DNA of 61,323 nucleotides from Streptomyces sabulosicollis. Lineage in GTDB: Bacteria > Actinomycetota > Actinomycetes > Streptomycetales > Streptomycetaceae. Positions within the stretch are counted from its first letter, which is position 1. Each line of letters opens with the position of its first letter. Positions 50,071 to 57,467 of the stretch are shown here, piece after piece. The position numbers were made by a program, and so were the translations under genes. Where the stretch lies: contig NZ_JAEEAP010000007.1 of NCBI RefSeq assembly GCF_016103465.1, forward strand, positions 1 through 61,323, given 5' to 3'. The notes under the pieces are model-generated. The model was not told the origin of the DNA, did no database searches, and was given only the letters and a program-made list of their open reading frames with translations.

Positions 50071-50673
50071 TCACAGCAAGTCGGCGATCACCTTCGAAAC
50101 ATCGGCAAGCCTCGACGGAGCATTCTCGAACGGCTCCCGCGTCACCGTGATGTAACGGCCCCGGTCATACACCTCGACAGCAGCATCCCCACGTCGCATC
50201 CGCCGGCCACGCCCCACTGTTCCGTAGCCCCAGATGTGCAGGCCGGCGCCAGAGGGGGACACCTCGATGTACGTGGCGGGCAGCCGATCGACGATCTCGC
50301 GGGCCCAAGGCCGCAGTCGTCCATCAAGCAGAGCGTGGTCAAGGTCGATGCAGACGAACCGGTCCACGGACCTGAGGACGAAACCCAGTCCAGCACCAGC
50401 GGTAGACCGCTTGGCGGTCGCATAGGTCGCCCAGGTCGACGGATCCGTCGATGACGCGGGAGCCACCTTGGCCGCGCTGACAGCGAGGGGAACCTTGCGC
50501 TCGGTGCGGCGTACCCACTGGCGCTGCCGCTGCATTGCGGCCGGCACGGGATCCGACTGGCGCTGCCGTTTCCGGCAGGCCGCCATGCGGCAGCGGCCCG
50601 AGCAGTAGCGAGCGTTATGAGCATGCCGGGCACCCAGGTGCTCCCGGCAGTGCTCGCAACGCTTCGTCTTCAT
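50071..50673 (-). CDS. Stand-alone AEP primase/polymerase-like domain with zinc ribbon
   Basis: A 200-residue protein. Residues 6-33 hold a Cys-rich ribbon (CEHC.. YCSGRC..C). The rest matches the N-terminal archaeo-eukaryotic primase domain of NrS-1-type primase-polymerases: GLGFVLRSVDRFVCIDLDHAL (catalytic DxD within IDLD at 109-112), EVSPSGAGLHIW (His146) and AVEVYDRGRYITVT. The helicase part of such primases is absent. It lies directly upstream of the small terminase gene. It could prime DNA or be a binding derivative; the function is inferred from motifs. Confidence 0.78.
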   Translation of the reverse strand: MKTKRCEHCREHLGARHAHNARYCSGRCRMAACRKRQRQSDPVPAAMQRQRQWVRRTERKVPLAVSAAKVAPASSTDPSTWATYATAKRSTAGAGLGFVLRSVDRFVCIDLDHALLDGRLRPWAREIVDRLPATYIEVSPSGAGLHIWGYGTVGRGRRMRRGDAAVEVYDRGRYITVTREPFENAPSRLADVSKVIADLL

Positions 50674-50931
50674 GCCCTCAGGATACAGGCGTGCGTGACA
50701 GCAATACCGGCCCTGAACTGCAATGTTGCTGTCTCGTGACGTCCTGGGCTAGGCGATGGGCCCGGGCCACCCGGACAGCTCGTTCCACATAACCGCAGGT
50801 CAGAGCTTGATCATCAGATCCCCAGAGTCACGCGCACCGCGCCAAGCTAACGTGCCCGATCCTCAAGATTTTTTGGATCTTGGGGGTGCCCCCAGGTGAT
50901 CTTGGAGCCTTGATCCACTATCACTCCCGGA
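50674..50931. other. Noncoding region, candidate packaging (cos) site
   Basis: No gene is seen in 258 bases between the HNH gene and the primase-like/terminase genes. It contains GATCTTGG twice, a near-perfect 9-bp hairpin (50861-50869 with 50877-50885) and GGGGGTGCCCCC (50882-50893). The site between an HNH gene and the small terminase is where cos usually lies. No end sequence can be assigned. Confidence 0.4.
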
Positions 50932-51243
50932 TCAGCCGATCAGGCCCGGGTGATCCTCGGCAGGCCGGCGCCTGGGCGGCTTGGCATGAGCCACAGCGGA
51001 TGCCTCGGCTCCGGTCTTACGGTTGTGGTGCCACTCGCACAGCGACCACAGGTTCGGGTCACTATGGTCGTCAGCACCCTGGGCTGCACCCACCTTGTGG
51101 TCCACCTGATTGGCTGGCTCACCGCACAGTCCGCCCGTGGCGACAGGCCACTGGCACACCCACCCGTCACGGTTGAGGATGCGCCGCCGGATGCGCGCCC
51201 AGCCTTTGGGGAGCGGCGCTGAACGCCGGCCCTGGCTGGACAT
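50932..51243 (-). CDS. HNH endonuclease (packaging-associated)
   Basis: A 103-residue HNH nuclease: a CQWP.. CGEPANQVDHKVGA.. DPNLWSLCEWHHNRKTGAEA core with the HNH His, Asn and His in place. HNH proteins next to terminases assist cos or concatemer cleavage in HK97-like phages. Start ATG 51243 overlaps the previous stop (TGATG). Confidence 0.9.
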   Translation of the reverse strand: MSSQGRRSAPLPKGWARIRRRILNRDGWVCQWPVATGGLCGEPANQVDHKVGAAQGADDHSDPNLWSLCEWHHNRKTGAEASAVAHAKPPRRRPAEDHPGLIG

Positions 51244-51512
51244 CAGCCGCCCCCCTTGTCCTTGCCGCCGCGTAGGAGCTTGGCGTGCTGCGCTGGGTAC
51301 ATGCCGGTGGCGCGCTTGTGGAGGAGGTTGCAGTACCCCTCGGCTTTGCCTGGCATGTGGCGTTCGAGTTCGATGACGCAGCGGTCGAAGTCTCCGGCTG
51401 TGCCCCAGGCGATGCGTTGACCGCCGGGCCCAGAGGTCCAGTATTTGTGCAGCCGCTCGGTTGCGGCGATGTCTGAAGGCGTGGCTTCCTGTCCTCCGGC
51501 CACGGGGTTCAC
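51243..51512 (-). CDS. Conserved small phage protein
   Basis: An 89-residue protein (LHKYWTSGPGGQRIAWGTAGDFDRCVIELERHMPGKAEGYCNLLHKRATG) of a type very common beside HNH genes in actinophages. Function unknown to me. Confidence 0.78.
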   Translation of the reverse strand: MNPVAGGQEATPSDIAATERLHKYWTSGPGGQRIAWGTAGDFDRCVIELERHMPGKAEGYCNLLHKRATGMYPAQHAKLLRGGKDKGGG

Positions 51513-51718
51513 GTCCCTTCGGCAGGGTCCTCGGGTGGTTCGTCGAGGCGTTGGATGCTGAGTACGCGGTCACGGGAGACGGTGAGCGCAAGGCCGTGAC
51601 TGTCGTTGAAGGTGGCCCAGTGGATGCCGAGGTCGAGGGTGAGTTCGGGGTCTTCAATGATGAGGTCGCCAGCGCCGTCAATGGAGACGACGTAGCGGAT
51701 CACGGCATCGTTGCTCAC
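51509..51718 (-). CDS. Small phage protein, unknown
   Basis: A 69-residue acidic beta-rich protein started by the GTG at 51718 after GAGGAGGGG; its end overlaps the next start. Confidence 0.65.
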   Translation of the reverse strand: MSNDAVIRYVVSIDGAGDLIIEDPELTLDLGIHWATFNDSHGLALTVSRDRVLSIQRLDEPPEDPAEGT

Positions 51719-51779
51719 CGGCCCCTCCTCGAGGTCTGCGGTGACGCCGAGCGTATCGAGGAGCTGCCCGATCCGCTGG

Positions 51780-52007
51780 TCAGCTATCGGTGAAGGGCCC
51801 CTGGATGTAGGTGTTGGGGCAGTCGTGCGGGTTGTCGGCGGTCCACTGTCCCCATGTGCGGCAGCCGTCGCAGTGTTCCCAGCCTTCGGCGGTGATCTCG
51901 CTGTAGTTGTACGGCGTGCCGTCGGGGTGTGTCGGGCGGCCGGTCGACTCCTGCTCGCGGCCTGGCTGGGCTGCCTCCCACACGATGGGCTGGCCGTCGA
52001 TGGTCAT
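51780..52007 (-). CDS. Small Cys-containing protein, possibly 3' half of a frameshifted gene
   Basis: A 75-residue frame with HCDGCRTWGQWTADNPHDCPNTY, a plausible zinc ribbon. There is no ribosome site before the ATG at 52007. Upstream in the same frame, ADQDIPPGSTYQ precedes the ATG, which looks like coding sequence. It probably belongs with the gene at 52227. Confidence 0.5.
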   Translation of the reverse strand: MTIDGQPIVWEAAQPGREQESTGRPTHPDGTPYNYSEITAEGWEHCDGCRTWGQWTADNPHDCPNTYIQGPFTDS

Positions 52008-52227
52008 CTGGTAGGTGCTGCCCGGCGGGATGTCCTGATCCGCTCTGGTCGGCGATGCGCTGAAGCGGGTCCTCTACGACGACTCGATCCTGCGCGATCT
52101 GCCACGTCGACTTGCCTTCGGCGCTGGGGTAGAAGTCTTTGACACGCGCCTGGTCGATGATGAGCGCGAACGGCGGCCGTTCGTCTCCGGCGCCTTCGGG
52201 GAGTTCGAGGATCTGTAGGCGGGCCAT
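51784..52227 (-). CDS. Small phage protein with a likely frameshift
   Basis: The frame begins ARLQILELPEGAGDERPPFALIIDQA, a common actinophage protein start, and continues sensibly to VVVEDPLQRIADQ. After that it turns into Arg/Pro/His-rich sequence typical of a wrong frame, while the coherent sequence resumes in the frame ending at 51780. A single-base shift near 52050 would join them into about 145 residues. The start overlaps the stop of the previous gene (TGATG). Confidence 0.55.
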   Translation of the reverse strand: MARLQILELPEGAGDERPPFALIIDQARVKDFYPSAEGKSTWQIAQDRVVVEDPLQRIADQSGSGHPAGQHLPDDHRRPAHRVGGSPARPRAGVDRPPDTPRRHAVQLQRDHRRRLGTLRRLPHMGTVDRRQPARLPQHLHPGALHR

Positions 52228-52619
52228 CAGCCGGTCACCGCCTTGTGCTGGCTGGTGTGTACGGGCTGACCGCTGTCGCTGTCCTGTGGCTCCTCGTCGA
52301 CGAGCGTGTACGTCTTGCCGCCGTCGGTGGACATGGCCCGCGAGTCGCGGACGTTCTGCCAGAACGGCTCCCCGCCCATCTCCTCTGCCCGGTCCATCCA
52401 TTCGGCGGGGTCGTCGGTGATGGGCGAGAGCGGCTGGTAGCGGAGCAGCTTGTCGAGGTAGGCGGTGCAGCAGGCGGCGCTGAAGCCGCTGTGGCCCATC
52501 TCCGCGAATGCTGCCACCACCTTGCAGAGGCCGTCGGTAACCCAGTCGTCTTCGCCGATGAGGTCAAGCTCACGCCGTGCGTGGGCGACGAGGGGGCTTT
52601 CGGTGTCGGTGTGGGCCAT
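52227..52619 (-). CDS. Conserved small phage protein
   Basis: A 130-residue protein (VAHARRELDLIGEDDWVTDGLCKVVAAFAEMGHSGFSAACCTAYLDKLLRYQPLSPITDDPAEWMDR.. DGGKTYTLVDE) seen in many actinophages, function unknown. Its start carries the start-associated GAGGAGCCCGCGCCATGG. Confidence 0.8.
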   Translation of the reverse strand: MAHTDTESPLVAHARRELDLIGEDDWVTDGLCKVVAAFAEMGHSGFSAACCTAYLDKLLRYQPLSPITDDPAEWMDRAEEMGGEPFWQNVRDSRAMSTDGGKTYTLVDEEPQDSDSGQPVHTSQHKAVTG

Positions 52620-52645
52620 GGCGCGGGCTCCTCGGGGGTGGTGGG

Positions 52646-53215
52646 TTACGGCTTCCAGCGGGGACCGCGTAGCGCTTCGGGCACGTCGCTGGTGGTGATG
52701 ACGGTTCCGGGGGTGAGGGTGCCGCCGTTGGCGTACCGCTCGTTGACGTCCGCCTCGGGCGGTCGGGGATGGTCGAGTCCGGCGAGGGTCTCGTCGGTGA
52801 TGCCGTGGGCGTGGGCGAGGTCGCGGAGTTCGGGGCAGTCGTTGATGTTCTCCGTGGCGGGGTCGTCGCAGTCGCCTTCGGTTCCGCAACCGTGGCATGC
52901 GGTGGCGAACAGGTGGCTGTGCGCCATGTCGGGGTCGATCGTGTGCCGGGCGAGGATGCGGCGGTCCGCCTCGCAGCGGCGTAGGACGGCGGCGGCCGAC
53001 TGTACGGGTGCGAGTGTCTCGTCTCGTGGCTCGATGTCGCGCTGGGCGATGGCGAGGTTGAGTCCGCCGGGCCCGTGAGAGGCGGTGGTGATCGTGCCGG
53101 TGACGGTGCGACCGTCGAGACCGGGCTCGAAGATGACGCGGCGGCACTCCAGTTCGGCGAGCGCGGACTCTTCGATGCGGTCGACTTGCTGGGTGATCCA
53201 GGCGTGGAGATCCAT
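52646..53215 (-). CDS. DUF6221-like protein with C-terminal GG-x-L-x-PG motif
   Basis: A 189-residue protein. The first 140 residues follow the DUF6221 pattern (WITQQVDRIEESALAE.. RRCEADRRILARHT.. CHGCGTEGDC.. CPELRDLAHAHG). The last 30 residues, YANGGTLTPGTVITTSDVPE, match the end of the GT2-like protein and resemble the tape measure C-terminus. The ATG at 53215 has the start-associated sequence CAGGAGCCAGCGCCATGG. Confidence 0.75.
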   Translation of the reverse strand: MDLHAWITQQVDRIEESALAELECRRVIFEPGLDGRTVTGTITTASHGPGGLNLAIAQRDIEPRDETLAPVQSAAAVLRRCEADRRILARHTIDPDMAHSHLFATACHGCGTEGDCDDPATENINDCPELRDLAHAHGITDETLAGLDHPRPPEADVNERYANGGTLTPGTVITTSDVPEALRGPRWKP

Positions 53216-53238
53216 GGCGCTGGCTCCTGGGTGGTGGT

Positions 53239-54258
53239 CTATGCGGGTTCGACGATCATCCAGGCGACGACGGACGTGTCGCTGCCGCTGCTGGATGTGA
53301 TGGTGAAGCTGGTTCCGGCGGTGCGTGCGGAGACGCGCAGGAACCCGGCGGTGCCGCCGGGTGTCTGGCAGGTGAGGAAGATCCGTGAGCTGCTGGTGAC
53401 CGACGTGTTCGACACGGTGGCCGAGCCTGCCGACAGGGTCGCGGTGCCCATCTTGGCGTTGCTTCCCTCGGCCACCATGAGCCCCCGGCCTGCCGTGGCG
53501 ATCCGGAAGTCCGAGGTGCTCAGCGACAGCTGGTTGGCGGCGGTCCGGCTGAGGACGACTTCGCGTGCCGCACTGCCGGAGCCCATCTCGATCTGCCCGG
53601 AGGCGAGTATGCGGCCTCGGTCGAAGGTGTCACCGTTGACGAACACGCCGAGGCCGACGCTGCTGCTGGTGGAGAGGCTGGAGTTGATGCCGCCGGTCAT
53701 GGTGCCGCCCGCTGTGGGCAGCACACCGGTGGTGGGGTGGACGTGGCCCGCGTCGGCGGCTTTGCCGGTCGAGCCGGCGGCCTGGGTGCCGAGGGGGGCG
53801 ATGTCGGCTGCGGTGCCGTCGAGCTGCACCACCCCGGCCGTGCTGGTTGATGCATTGGGGAGGGTGGGGGTTCCGTGCGTGTGGTCACCCTTGGAGTAGG
53901 TGCTGGCCGATCCGGCGTTGGAGGCGGCTCCGAAGCTGGTCTGTGCGGTGACGGTCGTGGCCGCGCTGGGTCCGGCTACGGGGGTTTGCCAGGTTGCGGC
54001 GGTCCCGGAGGTCGCGGTGGGCACCTGGCCGCTGGTTGGGGTTCCGGTGACGGCTACGCCGTTGACTTTGGCGACGGCGGGGTTGGGGTAGGTGCCGCTC
54101 AGGTCCCCGCCTGCCGCGTCTCCGGCACCGATGGCACCGAGGTCGGCGGCGGTGATGCTGACGTCGCCGCGTTCACCGTTGACGGAGGTGACGGCCCCTT
54201 CGGCGACTTGGATGACGCGCGGCGGCTGTGTGCCGTTGGGGGTGACGGTGATGTTCAC
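53239..54258 (-). CDS. Tail-fibre-like protein
   Basis: A 339-residue Thr/Ser/Gly-rich fibre protein: GDVSITAADLGAIG, LSGTYPNPAVAKVNGV (a widespread phage-fibre motif), HTHGTPTLPNASTS, GHVHPTTGVLPTAGGTMTGG, and a beta-rich end. The HTH and HVH motifs resemble metal-binding fibre repeats. The GTG at 54258 overlaps the previous stop. It is unusual that this lies upstream of the terminase rather than with the tail genes. Confidence 0.82.
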   Translation of the reverse strand: MNITVTPNGTQPPRVIQVAEGAVTSVNGERGDVSITAADLGAIGAGDAAGGDLSGTYPNPAVAKVNGVAVTGTPTSGQVPTATSGTAATWQTPVAGPSAATTVTAQTSFGAASNAGSASTYSKGDHTHGTPTLPNASTSTAGVVQLDGTAADIAPLGTQAAGSTGKAADAGHVHPTTGVLPTAGGTMTGGINSSLSTSSSVGLGVFVNGDTFDRGRILASGQIEMGSGSAAREVVLSRTAANQLSLSTSDFRIATAGRGLMVAEGSNAKMGTATLSAGSATVSNTSVTSSSRIFLTCQTPGGTAGFLRVSARTAGTSFTITSSSGSDTSVVAWMIVEPA

Positions 54259-54587
54259 TGTGTCACCTCCGGGGCGAGGAGGGCTCGGCCTTGGAGGAGC
54301 CGCATGACGGTGGTGCCGTCGGTGACCTCGAGGTCCCACCGGCCGGAGCGGGTGAGGTCTGCCGTGATGGTGGCGGGGACGAGGACGGTGATGGCGGCCC
54401 CGGTGATGGTGAGGTACGGGGTGAGGTCGAGCAGCAACTCGGCGTCCGGTGCGGCCAGCACGCGAATCTGCGCGCGGCCTGTCCAACCGGTCCAGTCGAC
54501 CGCGCTGCCGTCGTCGTTGGTACACGTGTACGTCTCAGCGAACGTGCTGCCCTGCTCGATCTGGAGGTCCCACGCGCCAGCGCTCAC
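54255..54587 (-). CDS. BppU-like baseplate/fibre-anchor protein
   Basis: A 110-residue protein matching the N-terminal module of BppU-type receptor proteins: LQIEQGSTFAETYTCTNDDGSAVDWTGWTGRAQIRVLA.. ITADLTRSGRWDLEVTDG. It may join the fibre to the tail. Confidence 0.75.
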   Translation of the reverse strand: MSAGAWDLQIEQGSTFAETYTCTNDDGSAVDWTGWTGRAQIRVLAAPDAELLLDLTPYLTITGAAITVLVPATITADLTRSGRWDLEVTDGTTVMRLLQGRALLAPEVTQ

Positions 54588-54604
54588 CGTCGCCCCCTCT
54601 CGGG

Positions 54605-54820
54605 TCAGGTGGCGGTGATGGTCACGTCGATCAGGTTGGACACGGGCACGATGCGAATCATGCCGTCCGGGTCGGTTACACAGATGGCACTGTTGGCCTC
54701 GATCGACTTGCAGACTTGCCGCCGAAGTTCTTCTGCGCTTTTAGCGGTCGCGATGAGGTCGATGGTGGCGACTGCCCCGTGCTGGGCTCTGTACTGGTAG
54801 GTCATCTTGAAGTCGGCCAT
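54605..54820 (-). CDS. Small phage protein, unknown
   Basis: A 71-residue protein (ADFKMTYQYRAQHGAVATIDLIATAKSAEELRRQV) with the start-associated GGCCAGCGCCATGGCC at its start. Function unknown. Confidence 0.65.
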   Translation of the reverse strand: MADFKMTYQYRAQHGAVATIDLIATAKSAEELRRQVCKSIEANSAICVTDPDGMIRIVPVSNLIDVTITAT

Positions 54821-54837
54821 GGCGCTGGCCTTTCTCG

Positions 54838-55719
54838 TCAGGTGTTGAGTGCCCGGTGAATACCCTCTTCCAGGCTCACCCTGGGCTGGTAGAAGTCGAG
54901 CATCCGGGCCGGGTCGCACACGCGGTGGTGGACGCCCTGGGGCGCCGTGGTGAGGTGCTTGAGCTCGGGCCGGTAGCCCGCTGTTCCGGTGACCATGTGG
55001 GCGAGCTGGTCGAATGACGTTGCCCGGCCGGTGCCGAGGTTGACCGGCCCGGTGATGTCCTGGTCGACGGCGGCAAGCGTGGCACCGATCAGGTCGCTGA
55101 TGTGGATCCAGTCGCGGGTGCTGCTGCCGTCGCCCCAGATCTCGAACGGGTCCTCCCGGCGCTTGGCCCGCTGGATGAACGACGGGAACGGGTAGTCGAG
55201 CGCCTGGTCCTCGCCATAGCCCGAGAACGGCCGGAAGACGTGGACCCTGCAACCCTCGGCCTCGGCATAGCGGGCCAGCCGCTCCCCTGTGACCTTGGCC
55301 AGCCCGTAGGTGGCGTCGGGGAGCCTCGGGTTGTCGAGGTCGATGTCGTCCTCGCGGAGCCGTCGCACCTCGCCGGGTTGCTGGAGCTCGACCGGGTACG
55401 CGGCGCTGCTGCTGAAGAACACGGCCCGCGGCGTGCGAGTGCGGGCGAGCCACCGCATGTACCAGCTGTCCAACGCGAGGTTGGTGGCGACGCCGAGGGG
55501 GCTGCCGTCGATGCTGGCCCTGCCACCGACGATCGCCGCGCAGTGGATGGCGAGGTCGAACCGCTGGTTGTCGGTGCGGAAGAAGTCGAGCGCGTCGCCG
55601 CTCCGTGCGAGGGGTGTGCAGTTCAGGTCGATCCCGAGAACCCCGTCGCCCCGGTCGAAAAGCGCGCGGTGCAGGTGGCGGCCGACGAAACCGGAAGCGC
55701 CGGTGAGGAGGACACGCAT
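54838..55719 (-). CDS. NAD-dependent sugar epimerase/dehydratase
   Basis: A 293-residue extended SDR: GASGFVGRHL (NAD loop), FFSSSAAYPV, catalytic YGLAK (YxxxK), FRPFSGYG and RDWIHISDLI. These match nucleotide-sugar epimerases and dehydratases (GalE/GDP-fucose type). ATG 55719 overlaps the stop of the glycosyltransferase gene (TGATG). Together they may make and attach a modified sugar. Confidence 0.9.
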   Translation of the reverse strand: MRVLLTGASGFVGRHLHRALFDRGDGVLGIDLNCTPLARSGDALDFFRTDNQRFDLAIHCAAIVGGRASIDGSPLGVATNLALDSWYMRWLARTRTPRAVFFSSSAAYPVELQQPGEVRRLREDDIDLDNPRLPDATYGLAKVTGERLARYAEAEGCRVHVFRPFSGYGEDQALDYPFPSFIQRAKRREDPFEIWGDGSSTRDWIHISDLIGATLAAVDQDITGPVNLGTGRATSFDQLAHMVTGTAGYRPELKHLTTAPQGVHHRVCDPARMLDFYQPRVSLEEGIHRALNT

Positions 55720-56504
55720 CAAGCCTCCTTCGTGACAGCCTCAGGTGTCTCGCTCCGGTTGGTGGCAGTCACCCGTCCGGGCGTCAGGGCGCCGCCATGG
55801 CTGTAGGCGACGAGCTTCCGCAGCTTCTCCAGGTCGGCGGCGAGTCCGCCACCGTCCCGGTAGTCGTAGTAGGCGGCCGAGTCGGTGGTCACCTGCTCGC
55901 TGCTGTTGGCCTCTTCGTAGCCCTGGTCGAGCTCGGCCTTGCCCGCCGCGGGATGCAGGTGCTCGATCACCATGTCGTCGAGGTAGGTGATCCGCTGCAT
56001 GCCCTTCCCCCAGTCGAGCCAGCACAGATCAAGGCACAAATGGACCAGGGCCGGGGGCGCCATGTAGCCGAGCGTGCTGACGATGTCCGACGTCATGGCG
56101 ACGGCGGTCGGCATCCGCTCCCCCATGAGGAGGTCGTTGCCGTAGACGATGCCGGGCCCGCCGGACAGACACTCGCGGACCCGCGCGTCCCACGGCATGG
56201 CGGCCGGGCGAGGCCGGTGGTCGTCACCCATGAAGCCGAGGAACCGGTAGCTCTTCGCCGCTTTGACCGCCTGCTGGTTGAGGGTGCCGCACAGCCTTCG
56301 CCGCTTGCCGAACACGAACCTGACCCGCCTGTCGCCCTTCATCTCGGCGGCGTGCTGCTTGTATGCGGCCAGCTCCGAGTCATCGGTGTCCACACAGAAC
56401 AGCACGTCAGCGGTGGCCGCGGTGTCGTCCCACGCGCGCACGATCTCGGGCACGGCCTGGGGTCGGCCGCGGGTGGGGATGATGACGAGCAGGTCGTCGG
56501 CCAT
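55719..56504 (-). CDS. GT2-like glycosyltransferase with C-terminal GG-x-L-x-PG motif
   Basis: A 261-residue GT-A-type protein: LLVIIPTRGRPQAVPEIV start, FCVDTDDSEL, the metal motif FMGDDHRPRP and YLDDMVIEHLHP. The last 28 residues read YSHGGALTPGRVTATNRSET followed by PEAV, resembling the DUF6221-like protein and the tape measure. The ATG at 56504 has the start-associated AAGGAGGCCAGCGCCATGG. It heads the operon with the epimerase, small protein, BppU-like and fibre genes. Confidence 0.85.
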   Translation of the reverse strand: MADDLLVIIPTRGRPQAVPEIVRAWDDTAATADVLFCVDTDDSELAAYKQHAAEMKGDRRVRFVFGKRRRLCGTLNQQAVKAAKSYRFLGFMGDDHRPRPAAMPWDARVRECLSGGPGIVYGNDLLMGERMPTAVAMTSDIVSTLGYMAPPALVHLCLDLCWLDWGKGMQRITYLDDMVIEHLHPAAGKAELDQGYEEANSSEQVTTDSAAYYDYRDGGGLAADLEKLRKLVAYSHGGALTPGRVTATNRSETPEAVTKEA

Positions 56505-56536
56505 GGCGCTGGCCTCCTTAGTGGTGCCGGCTGGGG

Positions 56537-56570
56537 CCCGCTGCCCGGTCGCGATCCTCCGGGCAGCGGG
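56537..56570. terminator. Strong terminator
   Basis: A perfect 12-bp stem CCCGCTGCCCGG and complement with a ten-base loop lies between the HTH gene and the glycosyltransferase operon. Confidence 0.8.
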
Positions 56571-56579
56571 TGCGTATGG

Positions 56580-56613
56580 GTCCGCCCGGCCGTGACGAGT
56601 CGGTCGGGCGGAC
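56580..56613. terminator. Second hairpin in tandem
   Basis: GTCCGCCCG / CGGGCGGAC stem with a 16-base loop lies ten bases to the right of the 56537-56570 hairpin. The 222-base gap holds only these two hairpins and presumably the promoter of the glycosyltransferase operon. Confidence 0.6.
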
Positions 56614-56726
56614 GGGGAAGCGGCATGGGGGTTGCGGGCTTCCCGGCCTGCCCCCGCAGAGCAGGCGTTGTTCCTCGAGGGCGGGAGCTCACCACCCCGG
56701 TCGCTCGACCGGCCCGCGAGGAGTCG

Positions 56727-56966
56727 TTAGGCGGCGGCGTCGATGCGGACGCGGCCGGGGAGGGGCGGTGCGGGTGTGGGGGCGGTGACGTTGCCGTTTT
56801 CGTCCCTGGTGGCGGGGTCGATTTCCATGAGGTTGTAGCGGGCGTTCTTGCCGTGGCCGTGGACGGTGATGCGTCCTTCGGATGCCCATCGCCAGATGGT
56901 TCCGATGGGGCGGCCTGTCCAGTAGGCGACGTCCGTAGCGGTGGCGAGCGCGAGCGTGGAGGCCAT
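56727..56966 (-). CDS. Small MerR/excisionase-like HTH protein
   Basis: A 79-residue protein with a winged HTH of excisionase/MerR type (TATDVAYWTGRPIGTIWRWASEGRITVHGHGKNARYNLMEID). ATG 56966 is preceded by AGGAGGTG. It could be a recombination directionality factor or a regulator. Followed by the two hairpins above. Confidence 0.78.
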   Translation of the reverse strand: MASTLALATATDVAYWTGRPIGTIWRWASEGRITVHGHGKNARYNLMEIDPATRDENGNVTAPTPAPPLPGRVRIDAAA

Positions 56967-56987
56967 GGTCACCTCCTGAAACGACGA

Positions 56988-57012
56988 AGGCCACCCTGTG
57001 TTTGGGTGGCCT
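56988..57012. terminator. Terminator upstream of the HTH gene
   Basis: AGGCCACCC / GGGTGGCCT, a perfect nine-base stem with a seven-base loop, ends the 58.95-57.1 kb leftward operon. Confidence 0.75.
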
Positions 57013-57092
57013 CAGCGCGAAGTTCTGCTATCTGAGCAGATCATGACTTCGGTGATCGCGGTTTGTCAACCCCAACCAGCGGTTTCCAACGC

Positions 57093-57467
57093 TCATGGCG
57101 CCCATTCCTCGCCTTTGTGGTCGGGGTGTCCGGCGAACGGCTGGGCGAGGAGGCGGAGTGCGTCTTGTGCGGTGAAGGTGGCGGTGATGTAGCCCGCTTC
57201 CGGATCGGCGGCTTCCAGTTCGTCCACGAGGGCGAGCTTGGCGTCGATGTCGGCGAGGACGTCTGCTGGATTGTTGATGGCGATGTGGTCGACGGTGGCC
57301 CGGAGCTGGTGCCCGGTGAGGGCGAAGCCTTCCGTGACGGTGATGCCGTCGACCGCCAGGACCTCGTCGTGTTCGTCGTTGGCGTGCCAGGGGCCGGGGC
57401 TGGCGGCTTCGGCGATGGCGCGCCGCTCGGCGTATCGGGCCCGGAGGAAGTCGGCGATGTCCGTCAC
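57093..57467 (-). CDS. DUF6221 family protein
   Basis: A 124-residue DUF6221 protein: DIADFLRARYAERRAIAEAASPGPWHAN.. ATVDHIAINNPADVLADIDAKLALVDELE.. DALRLLAQPFAGHPDHKGEEW. Common in Streptomyces and its phages. The GTG overlaps the stop of the previous gene. Confidence 0.8.
   Translation of the reverse strand: MTDIADFLRARYAERRAIAEAASPGPWHANDEHDEVLAVDGITVTEGFALTGHQLRATVDHIAINNPADVLADIDAKLALVDELEAADPEAGYITATFTAQDALRLLAQPFAGHPDHKGEEWAP

Noticed and set aside
50861-50893. Intrinsic terminator for the HNH gene
   Set aside because: The hairpin lies beyond the stop, but the A/T run is inside the loop and no U tract follows in either direction; a packaging-site role seems at least as likely.
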